DNA of 64,000 nt from positions 62,001 through 126,000 of the forward strand of contig NZ_JAAXLS010000019.1 in assembly GCF_012328925.1 (NCBI RefSeq), read 5' to 3'. This document shows positions 33,272-41,634 of this stretch, one piece after another. A program made the position numbers and the translations under genes. The stretch is from Amycolatopsis acididurans. GTDB taxonomy: Bacteria > Actinomycetota > Actinomycetes > Mycobacteriales > Pseudonocardiaceae. Each line of letters opens with the position of its first letter. Within the stretch, counting starts at the first letter, position 1. The notes beneath the pieces are model-generated. The model worked only from the letters and a program-made list of their open reading frames with translations, was not told the DNA's origin and searched no databases.

Positions 33272-34681
33272 TCACCCCGCGGCACGCATGTCGGTCGCCG
33301 CGGGGGCCGGGGGGCGCGTCGGCCGCCTGGCCGGGCTGCGCCACCGCCCGCTGGACCTGGTGAACCGGGCCCGTGGCACGGCATACAGGAACACCGCCGC
33401 GTCCGCGACGCGCAGCGGCAGGAAGAACAGCCCGTACCGCAACAGCCGGGGCTGGCGTTCCACCGCCGCGGCGAGGCAGGTGATCAGGTAATCCGGCACG
33501 AGCACGCCCACCGCGAGCACGACCCAATTGACGTGCGCGGACACCAAACCGTACACGGCCGTCAGCGGCGGCCAGGCGCCGACGACGGGCAGGGCGTGGG
33601 TGGCCAGCACGAGCGCCACGAGCGGCAGCAGGGTGTAGAGCAGACTGGCGAACACCTGCTCGGCCAGCATGAGCACCACCATGACGGTGAACAGGTTCGC
33701 CTGCGGCCGGTGCCGCCACACGGTCTGCCACAGCCCCACCGACCAGCGCCGGATCTGGCGCAGGTAGTCGCCGAGAGTGTCCGGATCCTGCGTGACCGCG
33801 GTGGCGCGCAACGTGAAGGCCACCTTGCCCAGCCGCTTCTGGTAGACCTCGAACGTCATGTTGAAGTCCTCGATCACCAGGCCCGGTGGATTGATGTCGA
33901 TCTTCGGCAGGATCTCGGTCCGGTACAGACTGGCGAAACCCGGCACGATGTGCGTCGCGTTGATGCGCAGCCAGGTCTGACCGTATTTGAGCAGCCGCTG
34001 CCCGATCGAATAGATGCGCTGCCGGTGCGCGACGAGCGTGGCACCCATGCGCGTCAGGCCGCGCTCCAGTTCGGTGCGGACGCAACCGGCGACCGCGACG
34101 ACCTCCGGATCGTCGAACAGCGGCAGCGCCGCCGCGAAGTAACCCGGTTCGATGCGGGTGTCGGCGTCCAGCAGCAGCACGGCGGCGAACCGGTGCACCA
34201 GATCGAAGCGGTGGATCGCGGCTTCCAGCGCGCCCGCCTTGCCCAGGTTGCGAGGCGTGCGCATCACCCGCACCCCCGCCGCCGCGGCGATCTCCACGGT
34301 GTCGTCGGTGGACCCGTCCGACACGACGTGCACGTTCGCGCGCGGCACCAGCCGCGTGATGGCCGCGAGACTGTCCCCGATCACCGCGGACTCGTTGTGC
34401 GCGGGAATCAGCACCGCGACATCGTCGATGGTGACCGGTTCCCGGGTCGGCCACGCCGGTTCACTCCGCCCGACGACGGTCTTCCAGCCCGGCCCTGGCG
34501 GCAGGGTCAGCGTGGTCCTGGCCGGCACCGCGAATCGCGGGACCGCCTTGCGGCGCACGCGCCGGTACAGCCTGCGCGCCTTTCCCAGCACCGGTTCGGT
34601 GAGCCGGCACAGGCCGACGAAACCCCAGAGCATGAAGTTGATCCCGAACACGAACATCGCCCAGGCCCACCACGGCGTCAT
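33272..34681 (-). CDS. Processive GT2 glycosyltransferase, cellulose/PNAG synthase-like
   Basis: 469-aa membrane glycosyltransferase. An N-terminal helix (about 5-25) precedes a GT-A domain with VAVLIPAHNES, VVSDGSTDDT, the DxD in LLLDADTRI, IEDFNMTFEV and the processive-enzyme motif QIRRW in RQIRRWSVGLWQ. Three to four C-terminal helices follow. Together these point to a polymerising beta-glycosyltransferase such as poly-N-acetylglucosamine, hyaluronan or cellulose synthase relatives. The ATG overlaps the GH18 stop as ATGA. With the deacetylase and GH18 in the same operon, an amino-sugar polymer is likely. Confidence 0.9.
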   Translation of the reverse strand: MTPWWAWAMFVFGINFMLWGFVGLCRLTEPVLGKARRLYRRVRRKAVPRFAVPARTTLTLPPGPGWKTVVGRSEPAWPTREPVTIDDVAVLIPAHNESAVIGDSLAAITRLVPRANVHVVSDGSTDDTVEIAAAAGVRVMRTPRNLGKAGALEAAIHRFDLVHRFAAVLLLDADTRIEPGYFAAALPLFDDPEVVAVAGCVRTELERGLTRMGATLVAHRQRIYSIGQRLLKYGQTWLRINATHIVPGFASLYRTEILPKIDINPPGLVIEDFNMTFEVYQKRLGKVAFTLRATAVTQDPDTLGDYLRQIRRWSVGLWQTVWRHRPQANLFTVMVVLMLAEQVFASLLYTLLPLVALVLATHALPVVGAWPPLTAVYGLVSAHVNWVVLAVGVLVPDYLITCLAAAVERQPRLLRYGLFFLPLRVADAAVFLYAVPRARFTRSSGRWRSPARRPTRPPAPAATDMRAAG

Positions 34682-35844
34682 CGCGACACCGCCGATCCGC
34701 TGGGCGTGCCCCGCTCGACGGGGAAGGCCTGCTCCAGCTGCGTCCAGGTACCGGCGTCCTCCGAGCCGTACATCCACAAATACACCCCGCCGACGCCCGC
34801 GCCGTGCGCCGCGTCGAGTTTGGCGCGGGTACTGGCCGCGTTCTCCAGCCACACCTCGTGCGGACGCCCGGCGTCGTCGGTGTAGGTGAACCACGGGGAC
34901 TGGCCGACCGTGTCGTACTGCACCGGCGCGTGGTAGCGGTTGGCCAGCTGGAACGCCTGCTGCCAGGTGATGACGGTGCCGCTGCCACCGCTCCAGTCGT
35001 AGCCGGAAAGCGGGATGCCGAGCACGATCTTGGCGGCGGGAATCTGGCTCGTGGCGTAGCGGAGCACGTCGCGCACCCAGCCGATCGGCGCGACCGGCCC
35101 CGGCGGGGACGTCGCCCAGTGGTAGTCGTAGGCCATCAGCCGCACCTCGTCGGCCACCCGGCCGATCGCGGCGTAGTCCTGCGCGAGGTTGCGCTGGTCG
35201 TAACCGGCGTCGGTGGTCTTGGCGAACAGCGCGACGGACAGTCGTTTGCCGTGTGCGTGCAGTGCGGCCGCGAGGTCGGTGATGAAGGTGGTGAACGCGG
35301 AACGGTCGGCGGCGTTGAGTTCCTCGTAGTCGATGTCGATCCCGGCATAGCCGCGGTCGGTGACGAGCGCGACGATCGCGGCGATGTGGTTCGCGGTCAG
35401 CGTGGGGTCGTGCAGGATCCCCGTGATCGGCTGGTCGGTGAACTGGCCGCCGGACACGTTGGCCAGCGTGGGCATCAGCGACAGCCCGGCCGCGCGCAGG
35501 CGCTCGGTGCTCGCCTGCACCGCGGACGCCTCGCGCGGGTCGTAGAGCGGGGCGATCCTGCCCTGCGCGTCGAGTCCGAACATCCACGGCGACACTTCGG
35601 TGAAGTCGTTGCGGTTCGCCAGCGTCACCTCGGCCCCCGCGGTGATGTTCCAGTACGGCAGCGACGCGACGACGGTGTTCGCGGGTGGCTGCGGCGCCGA
35701 GGTCCCCGGCATCATCCACACCACGACGGCGGCCGCCGCGGCCAGCAACACGGCCGCCAGGACGAGCCCGCGCAGCAAGGGACGCCGCCACCACTTGCCG
35801 CGGCGGGCGGCGGGCTGGGCACCGACGACGTGGAGCCGCGGCAC
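34678..35844 (-). CDS. Membrane-anchored GH18 (chitinase-like) glycoside hydrolase
   Basis: 388-aa protein. A cytoplasmic Arg-rich stretch and one membrane helix (about residues 25-48, LVLAAVLLAAAAAVVVWMM) anchor an extracellular GH18 domain. The catalytic motif DxxDxDxE appears as GYAGIDIDYEEL, and MAYDYHW and YLWMYGSEDAG are further GH18 signatures. GH18 enzymes cleave beta-1,4-linked N-acetylglucosamine polymers. A GTG four bases after the epimerase stop is taken as start, since longer frames run into that gene. Probably trims or releases the polymer made by the GT2 enzyme. Confidence 0.87.
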   Translation of the reverse strand: MPRLHVVGAQPAARRGKWWRRPLLRGLVLAAVLLAAAAAVVVWMMPGTSAPQPPANTVVASLPYWNITAGAEVTLANRNDFTEVSPWMFGLDAQGRIAPLYDPREASAVQASTERLRAAGLSLMPTLANVSGGQFTDQPITGILHDPTLTANHIAAIVALVTDRGYAGIDIDYEELNAADRSAFTTFITDLAAALHAHGKRLSVALFAKTTDAGYDQRNLAQDYAAIGRVADEVRLMAYDYHWATSPPGPVAPIGWVRDVLRYATSQIPAAKIVLGIPLSGYDWSGGSGTVITWQQAFQLANRYHAPVQYDTVGQSPWFTYTDDAGRPHEVWLENAASTRAKLDAAHGAGVGGVYLWMYGSEDAGTWTQLEQAFPVERGTPSGSAVSR

Positions 35845-35848
35845 CGGA

Positions 35849-36838
35849 TCAGCGGAGCGTCTCGGCCGGCCGCCAGGCACGTCCGCCGATCTCCCTCGCC
35901 ACCGAATCGATGATCTGGTCGAGGGTGTAGCGCGGCCGGAAGCCGACCAGCTCACCGGCGAGCGTGCAGTCGGGTACCCGGCGCGCCATGTCCTCGTAAC
36001 CCGGGCCATAGGCTTCCTCATAGGAAATGTGGCGGATTTCGCTGCGTGAACCGGTGACGGCGAGCACGCGGGACGCGAGTTCGCCGATGGTCACCTGCTC
36101 GGTACTGCCGAGGTTGACCGCGCGCCCCTGCGCTCGCGGATTCGTGGCCAGCGCGATGAGCGCGGGCACCACATCGGCGACATGGCAGAAGCACCGGATC
36201 TGTGATCCGTCGCCGAACACCGTCAGGGGTTCCCCGGCGAGCGCCTGCCGGACGAAGCGCGGAACGACCATCCCGTACCGGCCGGTCTGGCGCGGGCCGA
36301 CCGTGTTGAACGGGCGCACGATCACCGCGGACAGTGCCCGCGCCCGGTAGTAGGCGTTGATCAGGCTCTCGTCGACGGCCTTGGCCTCGGCGTAGCTCCA
36401 CCGGAACTTCAGCGTGGAGCCCAGCACCCGGTCGTCGTCCTCGCGCAGCCCGATCGTGGTGTTCTTGCCGTAGATCTCGCTCGTGGAGGCGAACACGAGG
36501 GTCGCGTTGTGCCAGCGCGCCGCCTCGATGACGTTCTCGGTGCCGTGGATGTTGGTGCGCAGGCCCTCCAGCGTCTGGTCGCGGATGACGAACGCGCCGA
36601 CGGCGGCCGCGAGGTGGAAGACCACGTCGGCGCCCGCGGTCAGCGCCTCGACCCTGGCGTGGTCGAGCACGGAGCCGGATTCGAACCGGAACCGGGGCTC
36701 GGTCATGGCCTGCGCCAGGTTGTCGTGATCGCCCGTGCTCAGATCGTCCAGCCCGGTCACGTGATGACCGTCGGCGAGCAGCGCGTCGATCAGGTGCGAA
36801 CCGATGAAACCGGCTGCCCCGGTGACCAATGCCCTCAT
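35849..36838 (-). CDS. NAD-dependent nucleotide-sugar epimerase/dehydratase
   Basis: 329-aa extended short-chain dehydrogenase. Cofactor motif VTGAAGFIGSHL, then the catalytic Tyr-Lys region appears as SYAEAKAVDE (YxxxK) preceded by the Ser/Thr-rich FASTSEIYG, and NTVGPRQTGRYGMVVPRFV is substrate-side. Closest in pattern to UDP-glucose 4-epimerase or UDP-glucuronate decarboxylase-like enzymes; I cannot choose between them. Start ATG overlaps the GT4 stop as ATGA. Confidence 0.87.
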   Translation of the reverse strand: MRALVTGAAGFIGSHLIDALLADGHHVTGLDDLSTGDHDNLAQAMTEPRFRFESGSVLDHARVEALTAGADVVFHLAAAVGAFVIRDQTLEGLRTNIHGTENVIEAARWHNATLVFASTSEIYGKNTTIGLREDDDRVLGSTLKFRWSYAEAKAVDESLINAYYRARALSAVIVRPFNTVGPRQTGRYGMVVPRFVRQALAGEPLTVFGDGSQIRCFCHVADVVPALIALATNPRAQGRAVNLGSTEQVTIGELASRVLAVTGSRSEIRHISYEEAYGPGYEDMARRVPDCTLAGELVGFRPRYTLDQIIDSVAREIGGRAWRPAETLR

Positions 36839-37926
36839 CGCGCTCCCCCCGACAGGTCCTCGTAGAGCGTGTCGACGCGGTCGGCGACCGCCGCCATGCT
36901 GAACCGCTCGCGCACCGCGGGATCGGCGATCCGCTCGCGCTGACCGGCGATCACCTCGGCCGCGATCGCCTCCTGCAGCCCGCTCGTGGTGCCGGGGACG
37001 CGCCGGGCGTGTGTGCTGCCGGCACCGTCGAGCGCCGGGCAGGTCGTGTACAGCACCGGCAGGCCGCACTCCAGTGCCTCCAGCACCGACAGCCCGAACG
37101 TCTCCTGTGCCGACGCGGCCACGAACAGGTCCACTGTGGACAGCATGGTGCCGACGTCGTGCCGCTCCCCGGCGAAGATCACCCGGTCCGCGACGCCGGC
37201 ATGCCCGGCCACCGACTCCAGATGGGCGCGTTCGGCCCCGTCGCCGACGACCAGCAGCGCCGTCTTCTCGTCCAGCAGTGGCGCGGCCGCGGTGATGACC
37301 AGGTCGAAGCGCTTGTTCGCGTCGAGCCGCCCGAGCACCCCGATCACGTAGGTGTCCGGGTCGATCCCGAACTCGGCCCGTCCCCGCTGCCGGCCATCCG
37401 GGTCGAACGCGACCCGGTCGAGGTCGAGCCCGTTGGGGATCACCGTGATGCGGTGCGCGGGCACGCCCCAGTGGACCAATCGCTCCCGCACCGCGGCGGA
37501 CACCGCGATCGTGTTGTCGGCGAACCGTTCCGTGGCAAGGTAAAGCGCCTGGACGCCACGGGTCATGCGGCGCCGTTCGAGGTGGGTCTCGCCGATCGAA
37601 TGCTCGGTGCCCACCACGACCGGGGTGCGCGCCAGCCACGCGGCGGTACGGCCGTAGACGCACGACCGGTACAGGTGGGTGTGCACGACGTCGTACCCAC
37701 CGGCGGCGATGACCCGCCACAACCGGAACAGCGCGGACAGCTGCGTGTTGCGCGTCATCGCGAGATCGCGCACCACGCCCCCGTCGGCCCGGATCATGTC
37801 CGCGACCGGCCCGGGGTTGTACAGGGGCACCACCTCGGCGTCGTGACGCGTGTGGCGCAGCAGGGAACGCAGCTGCAGCTCGGCGCCGCCGACCCCCAGC
37901 CCGGTGATCACGTGCAGCACTCTCAT
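36835..37926 (-). CDS. GT4-family glycosyltransferase
   Basis: 363-aa GT-B glycosyltransferase (HVITGLGVGGAELQLRSLL; VHTHLYRSCVYGRTAA; TEHSIGETHLERRRM; VIGVLGRLDANKRFDLVI; QETFGLSVLEALECGLPVL). The segments resemble enzymes that extend lipid-linked exopolysaccharide repeats. ATG start is three bases past the sugar-transferase stop in overlapping fashion. Distinct from the GT4 at 32.2 kb. Confidence 0.9.
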   Translation of the reverse strand: MRVLHVITGLGVGGAELQLRSLLRHTRHDAEVVPLYNPGPVADMIRADGGVVRDLAMTRNTQLSALFRLWRVIAAGGYDVVHTHLYRSCVYGRTAAWLARTPVVVGTEHSIGETHLERRRMTRGVQALYLATERFADNTIAVSAAVRERLVHWGVPAHRITVIPNGLDLDRVAFDPDGRQRGRAEFGIDPDTYVIGVLGRLDANKRFDLVITAAAPLLDEKTALLVVGDGAERAHLESVAGHAGVADRVIFAGERHDVGTMLSTVDLFVAASAQETFGLSVLEALECGLPVLYTTCPALDGAGSTHARRVPGTTSGLQEAIAAEVIAGQRERIADPAVRERFSMAAVADRVDTLYEDLSGGAR

Positions 37927-39185
37927 CTAGCTCCTCCTCGTGGCAGGCGACGCGGCCCGAGCGTGCGCAACAGGATGAGCACGTCCAGCCGGAGCGACCA
38001 GTGGTCGATGTAGGCGTTGTCGAAGCGGGCCCGTTCGGCGATCGAGGTGTCCCCGTGCAGCCCGTTGACCTGGGCCCAGCCGGTGATGCCCGCCGGCATC
38101 CGCTGCCGGTCGCGGTAGTGCGGCAGCGCGGTCTCGAAGCGCCGCACGAAATACGGCCGCTCGGGCCGCGGACCGACCAGCGAAAGCTCGCCCCGCAGCA
38201 CGTTGATCAGCTGGGTCAGCTCGTCCAGATGGGTCTCGCGCAGCCACCGGCACAACCGGCCGCAGCCTTCGACCGGCACCGCCCACCGCGTGTCGGCGTC
38301 GGCGTGAACGGGCAGGGTCCGCAGCTTGAGGATGCGCGCCCGCCTGCCTTGACCGGTGACCCGCACCTGCGAGAACAGGACCGGCGGCCCGGTCCGGTAG
38401 GCCACCAGCGCGGCCAGCACCACCAGCACCGGCGCCGCCAGCATCAGCAGCGCCGTGCCGACGACGAGGTCGAAGACTCGTTTGGTGACCTCGTGCGTGC
38501 CCGCCCCCAGGGGGACCAACACGACGCCGCCGATCTTCTCGGCCCCTAAGCGGGGCACGGCCCGGTCGTCGGGTGCGACGGCCAGCCACACGTCGAAACC
38601 GTGTTCACGCAACCGCCGCGCCTCGTGTTCGACGGCGGGGCAGCACAGGACCGCGCGGGCCGGGGACGACCACGCCGCGCCGACGTCCCCGACCCGCCGT
38701 GCGGGCCGGAGCCCGGACTCGGGATGCCGCCGCAGTGCCGCGACGAGTTCATGCCCGGCCACGCCGCCGCCGATCACCAGCGCGGGTTCGAGCAACCGGC
38801 CGCCGCGGTGCAGCGACCGCAGGACGGTGTCGGCGACGAGGCGGAACGCCACGAGCGCCACGCACACGCGCACCGCGAGCGGCAGCACCGCCCCCGGCGC
38901 GAGCCACGGCGACAACAGCACCACCGGGCTCCAGGCGGCGATCACCGCGCCGGCAAGCCGGGTGGCGATGTGCGGGCGCAAGCGGGTGCGGGTCAGCCTG
39001 CCCGCGGCCAGGACCGCCAGGGCCGCCGCCGTGTACCCGGCCGTGGGCCACCCCGGCATTCCGGTGGTGACGACCGCCGCCACGAGCACCGGAAGGTCGA
39101 GCACGGGCCACGCCCGCCGCAGCGCGGCGGCGCGGTTCGAGGCGGCTGCCGGAAGCCGACCGGCGGCGGACAGGCTCGCGGTCAC
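37923..39185 (-). CDS. Initiating undecaprenyl-phosphate sugar-1-phosphate transferase (WbaP/WcaJ-type)
   Basis: 420-aa protein. N-terminal hydrophobic segments and a Rossmann-like central region precede the C-terminal bacterial sugar transferase domain (about 225-420): TKRVFDLVVGTALLMLAAPVLVVLAALV, LKLRTLP, LRETHLDELTQLINVLRGELSLVGPRPERPYFV in family-typical order, and PAGITGWAQVNG. This domain transfers a sugar phosphate to the undecaprenyl carrier and so starts repeat-unit synthesis. The N-terminus is divergent and shorter in membrane helices than standard. GTG start overlaps the flavoprotein stop. Confidence 0.9.
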   Translation of the reverse strand: MTASLSAAGRLPAAASNRAAALRRAWPVLDLPVLVAAVVTTGMPGWPTAGYTAAALAVLAAGRLTRTRLRPHIATRLAGAVIAAWSPVVLLSPWLAPGAVLPLAVRVCVALVAFRLVADTVLRSLHRGGRLLEPALVIGGGVAGHELVAALRRHPESGLRPARRVGDVGAAWSSPARAVLCCPAVEHEARRLREHGFDVWLAVAPDDRAVPRLGAEKIGGVVLVPLGAGTHEVTKRVFDLVVGTALLMLAAPVLVVLAALVAYRTGPPVLFSQVRVTGQGRRARILKLRTLPVHADADTRWAVPVEGCGRLCRWLRETHLDELTQLINVLRGELSLVGPRPERPYFVRRFETALPHYRDRQRMPAGITGWAQVNGLHGDTSIAERARFDNAYIDHWSLRLDVLILLRTLGPRRLPRGGAR

Positions 39186-40414
39186 GGCCGGATTCCCGCG
39201 GGCCGTCTCGCCGGGCGCGCCGCCCCGGCCAGCGCGTCCGTCACGACGTGCGCCGCGTGCGCCGATCCGTGCACGAAGCGCATCACCGGTCCGAAACTCG
39301 TGGCCACGGCGGGACCGACGAAGAACAGGCCCGGTACCGAGGACTGGTAGTCCCGGCCGACCGCGACACCACCGCCCACGGCGTGCAGCCGCGACCGCAG
39401 GCCCTCGGGCAGGAACGGCAGCCGTCGCGAATCGGCGCGGTAGCCGGTGGCCGCGATGACGTGCTCGGCACGCAGTTCCGTGGTCTTTCCCGCGGCGTCA
39501 GCCACCTCGACGCGCACCCCGTCACCGGCGGGCGCGGCGCTGCGCACCGCGCTGCCCAGCCCGACCGGGAACTGCCCTTCCACCCGCGAGCGCAGCCAGT
39601 TCGCGCCGGCGGGCCCGAGCGCGGTCCGCGCCCGGTGCGCGCGCGTGCGCCGCGGCAGATGCCAGAACCAGTCCGGATGGTTGGAATACAGCCAGGTTCC
39701 CCATCCCGACCCCAGCGCCGCCTCGGGTTCGCGCAGCCGGCGCCACAACGGGCGGTCGGGAGCCAGCGGCGGCCCGTTCCACGACAACCGCGGCGCGCGG
39801 GCCAGCAGCGTCACGTCCGCACCGTTCTCGTGCAGCAGAGCCGCGGACTCCAGCGCCGACTGCCCGCCGCCGACGACGAGCACGCGCCGGTCCCGGAACG
39901 CGGCGAGATCGGTGTGCGCCGAAGCGTGCGTGCACAGCTCCGGTGGCAGATCCGACAGTTCCGTCGGCACGTGCGCGAAGTGCTGCACCCCGACCGCCAC
40001 GACCGCCGCGCGGGCACGCAGGCGTTCCCCGTCGGCGAGGGTGAGCTCGAATCCCTGCTCGGCCGGTTCCAGCCGGGTCACCGAGGTCTGTTCCACCGGC
40101 AGTTCAAGTCGCTGCCGGAACCACAGGCCGTACTCGGTGAAATCCTCCACCGGCACCGGGCGGCCGTAGGAGGCATACGGGCGCGAGGTCTCCGCGCAGA
40201 ACGCGGCGAGCGTGTGGCCGCCGCCCGGGTCGGACAGATTGGAGGCGTAGCCCTGCGATTTGAGCCGCATGCCCTTCGGCATCGCGGCCCGCCACAGCTC
40301 CATCGGACGCCCGAACTGCCGGTAGCCGATCCCGGCCGCCCGCACGTGCGCCGCCAGCGACAGGCCGTACGGTCCCGCCCCGACAATCGCCACCGCCACG
40401 TCATCCATCGTCAT
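39182..40414 (-). CDS. FAD/NAD(P)-dependent oxidoreductase, monooxygenase-like
   Basis: 410-aa two-dinucleotide-domain flavoprotein. FAD motif VAIVGAGPYGLSLAAHV at the N-terminus, NAD(P) motif VLVVGGGQSALESAALL near residue 175, and ATGYRADSRRLPFL plus GLFFVGPAVATSFGP at the C-terminus. The layout resembles N-hydroxylating and Baeyer-Villiger-type flavoprotein monooxygenases. Placed between the ATP-grasp ligase and sugar transferase with overlapping ends, it may oxidise a sugar or amino substituent of the polymer. Substrate not inferable. Confidence 0.83.
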   Translation of the reverse strand: MTMDDVAVAIVGAGPYGLSLAAHVRAAGIGYRQFGRPMELWRAAMPKGMRLKSQGYASNLSDPGGGHTLAAFCAETSRPYASYGRPVPVEDFTEYGLWFRQRLELPVEQTSVTRLEPAEQGFELTLADGERLRARAAVVAVGVQHFAHVPTELSDLPPELCTHASAHTDLAAFRDRRVLVVGGGQSALESAALLHENGADVTLLARAPRLSWNGPPLAPDRPLWRRLREPEAALGSGWGTWLYSNHPDWFWHLPRRTRAHRARTALGPAGANWLRSRVEGQFPVGLGSAVRSAAPAGDGVRVEVADAAGKTTELRAEHVIAATGYRADSRRLPFLPEGLRSRLHAVGGGVAVGRDYQSSVPGLFFVGPAVATSFGPVMRFVHGSAHAAHVVTDALAGAARPARRPAGIRP

Positions 40415-41633
40415 CGCCCTCCGCTCTTGTCCGGCCGCCGCTGGATGTCCTGCGCCGGGTCATCGCTCGCCACCCCATCCGCAGGCACATCAGGCCGAAG
40501 GGGCGCAAATCGTCGCGGGCGAACCAGGCGGTCTCCTCGACCGTCCGCAGGGAACCCACCCACGACCGCAGATCCAGTTCGCCGCGCCGCCAGTAGGCGA
40601 GCGCCGCGATCGGGTCGTAGTTCTCCGTCACGAACGCCCGGCCGGACACCTGCTCGTGTTCCTCGACGCGCTGCCCGGTCAGGTCGAGGTACTGCGCGAG
40701 CACGACGTCGACGCCCGCGGTGTCCCGGAACAGCCGGAACTGCGCGCCCAGCCGGGGATTGAAGTCGAGCAGCTCGTACTGGTCTTCCCTGGCGTCGTAA
40801 CGAAAGTCGAGATCGACGATGCCCTGGTATTCCAGTTTCGCCAGCAACGCCACCGCGGCCTCCCGCAGCCTGCCGTTGGGCATCGCGACACCGAAGCTGG
40901 TCAGCCCGGCGTGCGCCGGGTAGGACCGGCGTTTGAGTCCGGTGAACGCGGGCCGGCAGCGGGAGTTCGCGTCGCAGTACCCGTGGAAGAACCAGTCGCT
41001 GCCCTCGCCTCCCGGCACGAACTCCTGCCAGATCAGCTCGACCGGCGCGGCGGCCGCGGCGGCCGCGATCCGGTCCAGTTCCGCGGGCGTGCGCACGATC
41101 CGCGTGCCCTTCAGCCCGCCGGGCGCGCGCCACTGGCCGATCGCCTTGGCCACCAACGGAAAACCCACCCTTGCGGCGAACGTGGTGAGTTCTTCCGGCG
41201 AGCCCGGCAGCCAGGTCTCGGGACACGCGATGTCCAGCCGCCGGCACAGCTCGGTCAGCGAGTGTTTCTCCGCCACCAGGCGGGGCAGTTCCGGCGGCGG
41301 GCTGGGGAAGGCGAACATCTCACGCAGGCGATCCCCGTGCTCGGCCAGGAAAATCGCGGCCGCGTCGTCGGTCGGGACGAGCACCGCGCGCCGCCCGATG
41401 CGTGCCGCCAGCTCACGCAGCGCCGCCAGTCGTTGCCCGGTGCCGGTGACGCCGGGCGGCCACACCCAGCGGTCCCGCAGATACCGGGAGTGCGCGGCCG
41501 GCGCCCAGCTGTGCTCGTGCACGCCGTAGACGGCGATCCCGGCCCGCCCCAGTGTGCGGATCGCGCCGAGTCCTCCGTGGTGCATGACGTTGGGATCGAA
41601 CTTCAACACCACCGCCGGGGTCGAGGTGTCCAC
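40401..41633 (-). CDS. ATP-grasp ligase (carboxylate-amine type)
   Basis: 410-aa ATP-grasp protein. N-terminal domain VLKFDPNVMHHGGLGAIRTLG and VPTDDAAAIFLAEHGDRL; ATP-grasp core with FPLVAKAIGQWRAPGGLKGTRI, ELIWQEFVPGGEGSDWFFHGY, and the Mg2+ site YELLDFNPRLGAQFRLF. These ligases form amide or peptide bonds from a carboxylate and an amine, often with D-amino acids. I place the start at GTG 41633, one base after the dehydrogenase stop, since longer frames run into that gene. Its place beside a uronate-forming dehydrogenase suggests amide substitution of the polysaccharide. Confidence 0.82.
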   Translation of the reverse strand: MDTSTPAVVLKFDPNVMHHGGLGAIRTLGRAGIAVYGVHEHSWAPAAHSRYLRDRWVWPPGVTGTGQRLAALRELAARIGRRAVLVPTDDAAAIFLAEHGDRLREMFAFPSPPPELPRLVAEKHSLTELCRRLDIACPETWLPGSPEELTTFAARVGFPLVAKAIGQWRAPGGLKGTRIVRTPAELDRIAAAAAAAPVELIWQEFVPGGEGSDWFFHGYCDANSRCRPAFTGLKRRSYPAHAGLTSFGVAMPNGRLREAAVALLAKLEYQGIVDLDFRYDAREDQYELLDFNPRLGAQFRLFRDTAGVDVVLAQYLDLTGQRVEEHEQVSGRAFVTENYDPIAALAYWRRGELDLRSWVGSLRTVEETAWFARDDLRPFGLMCLRMGWRAMTRRRTSSGGRTRAEGDDDG

Positions 41634-41634
41634 T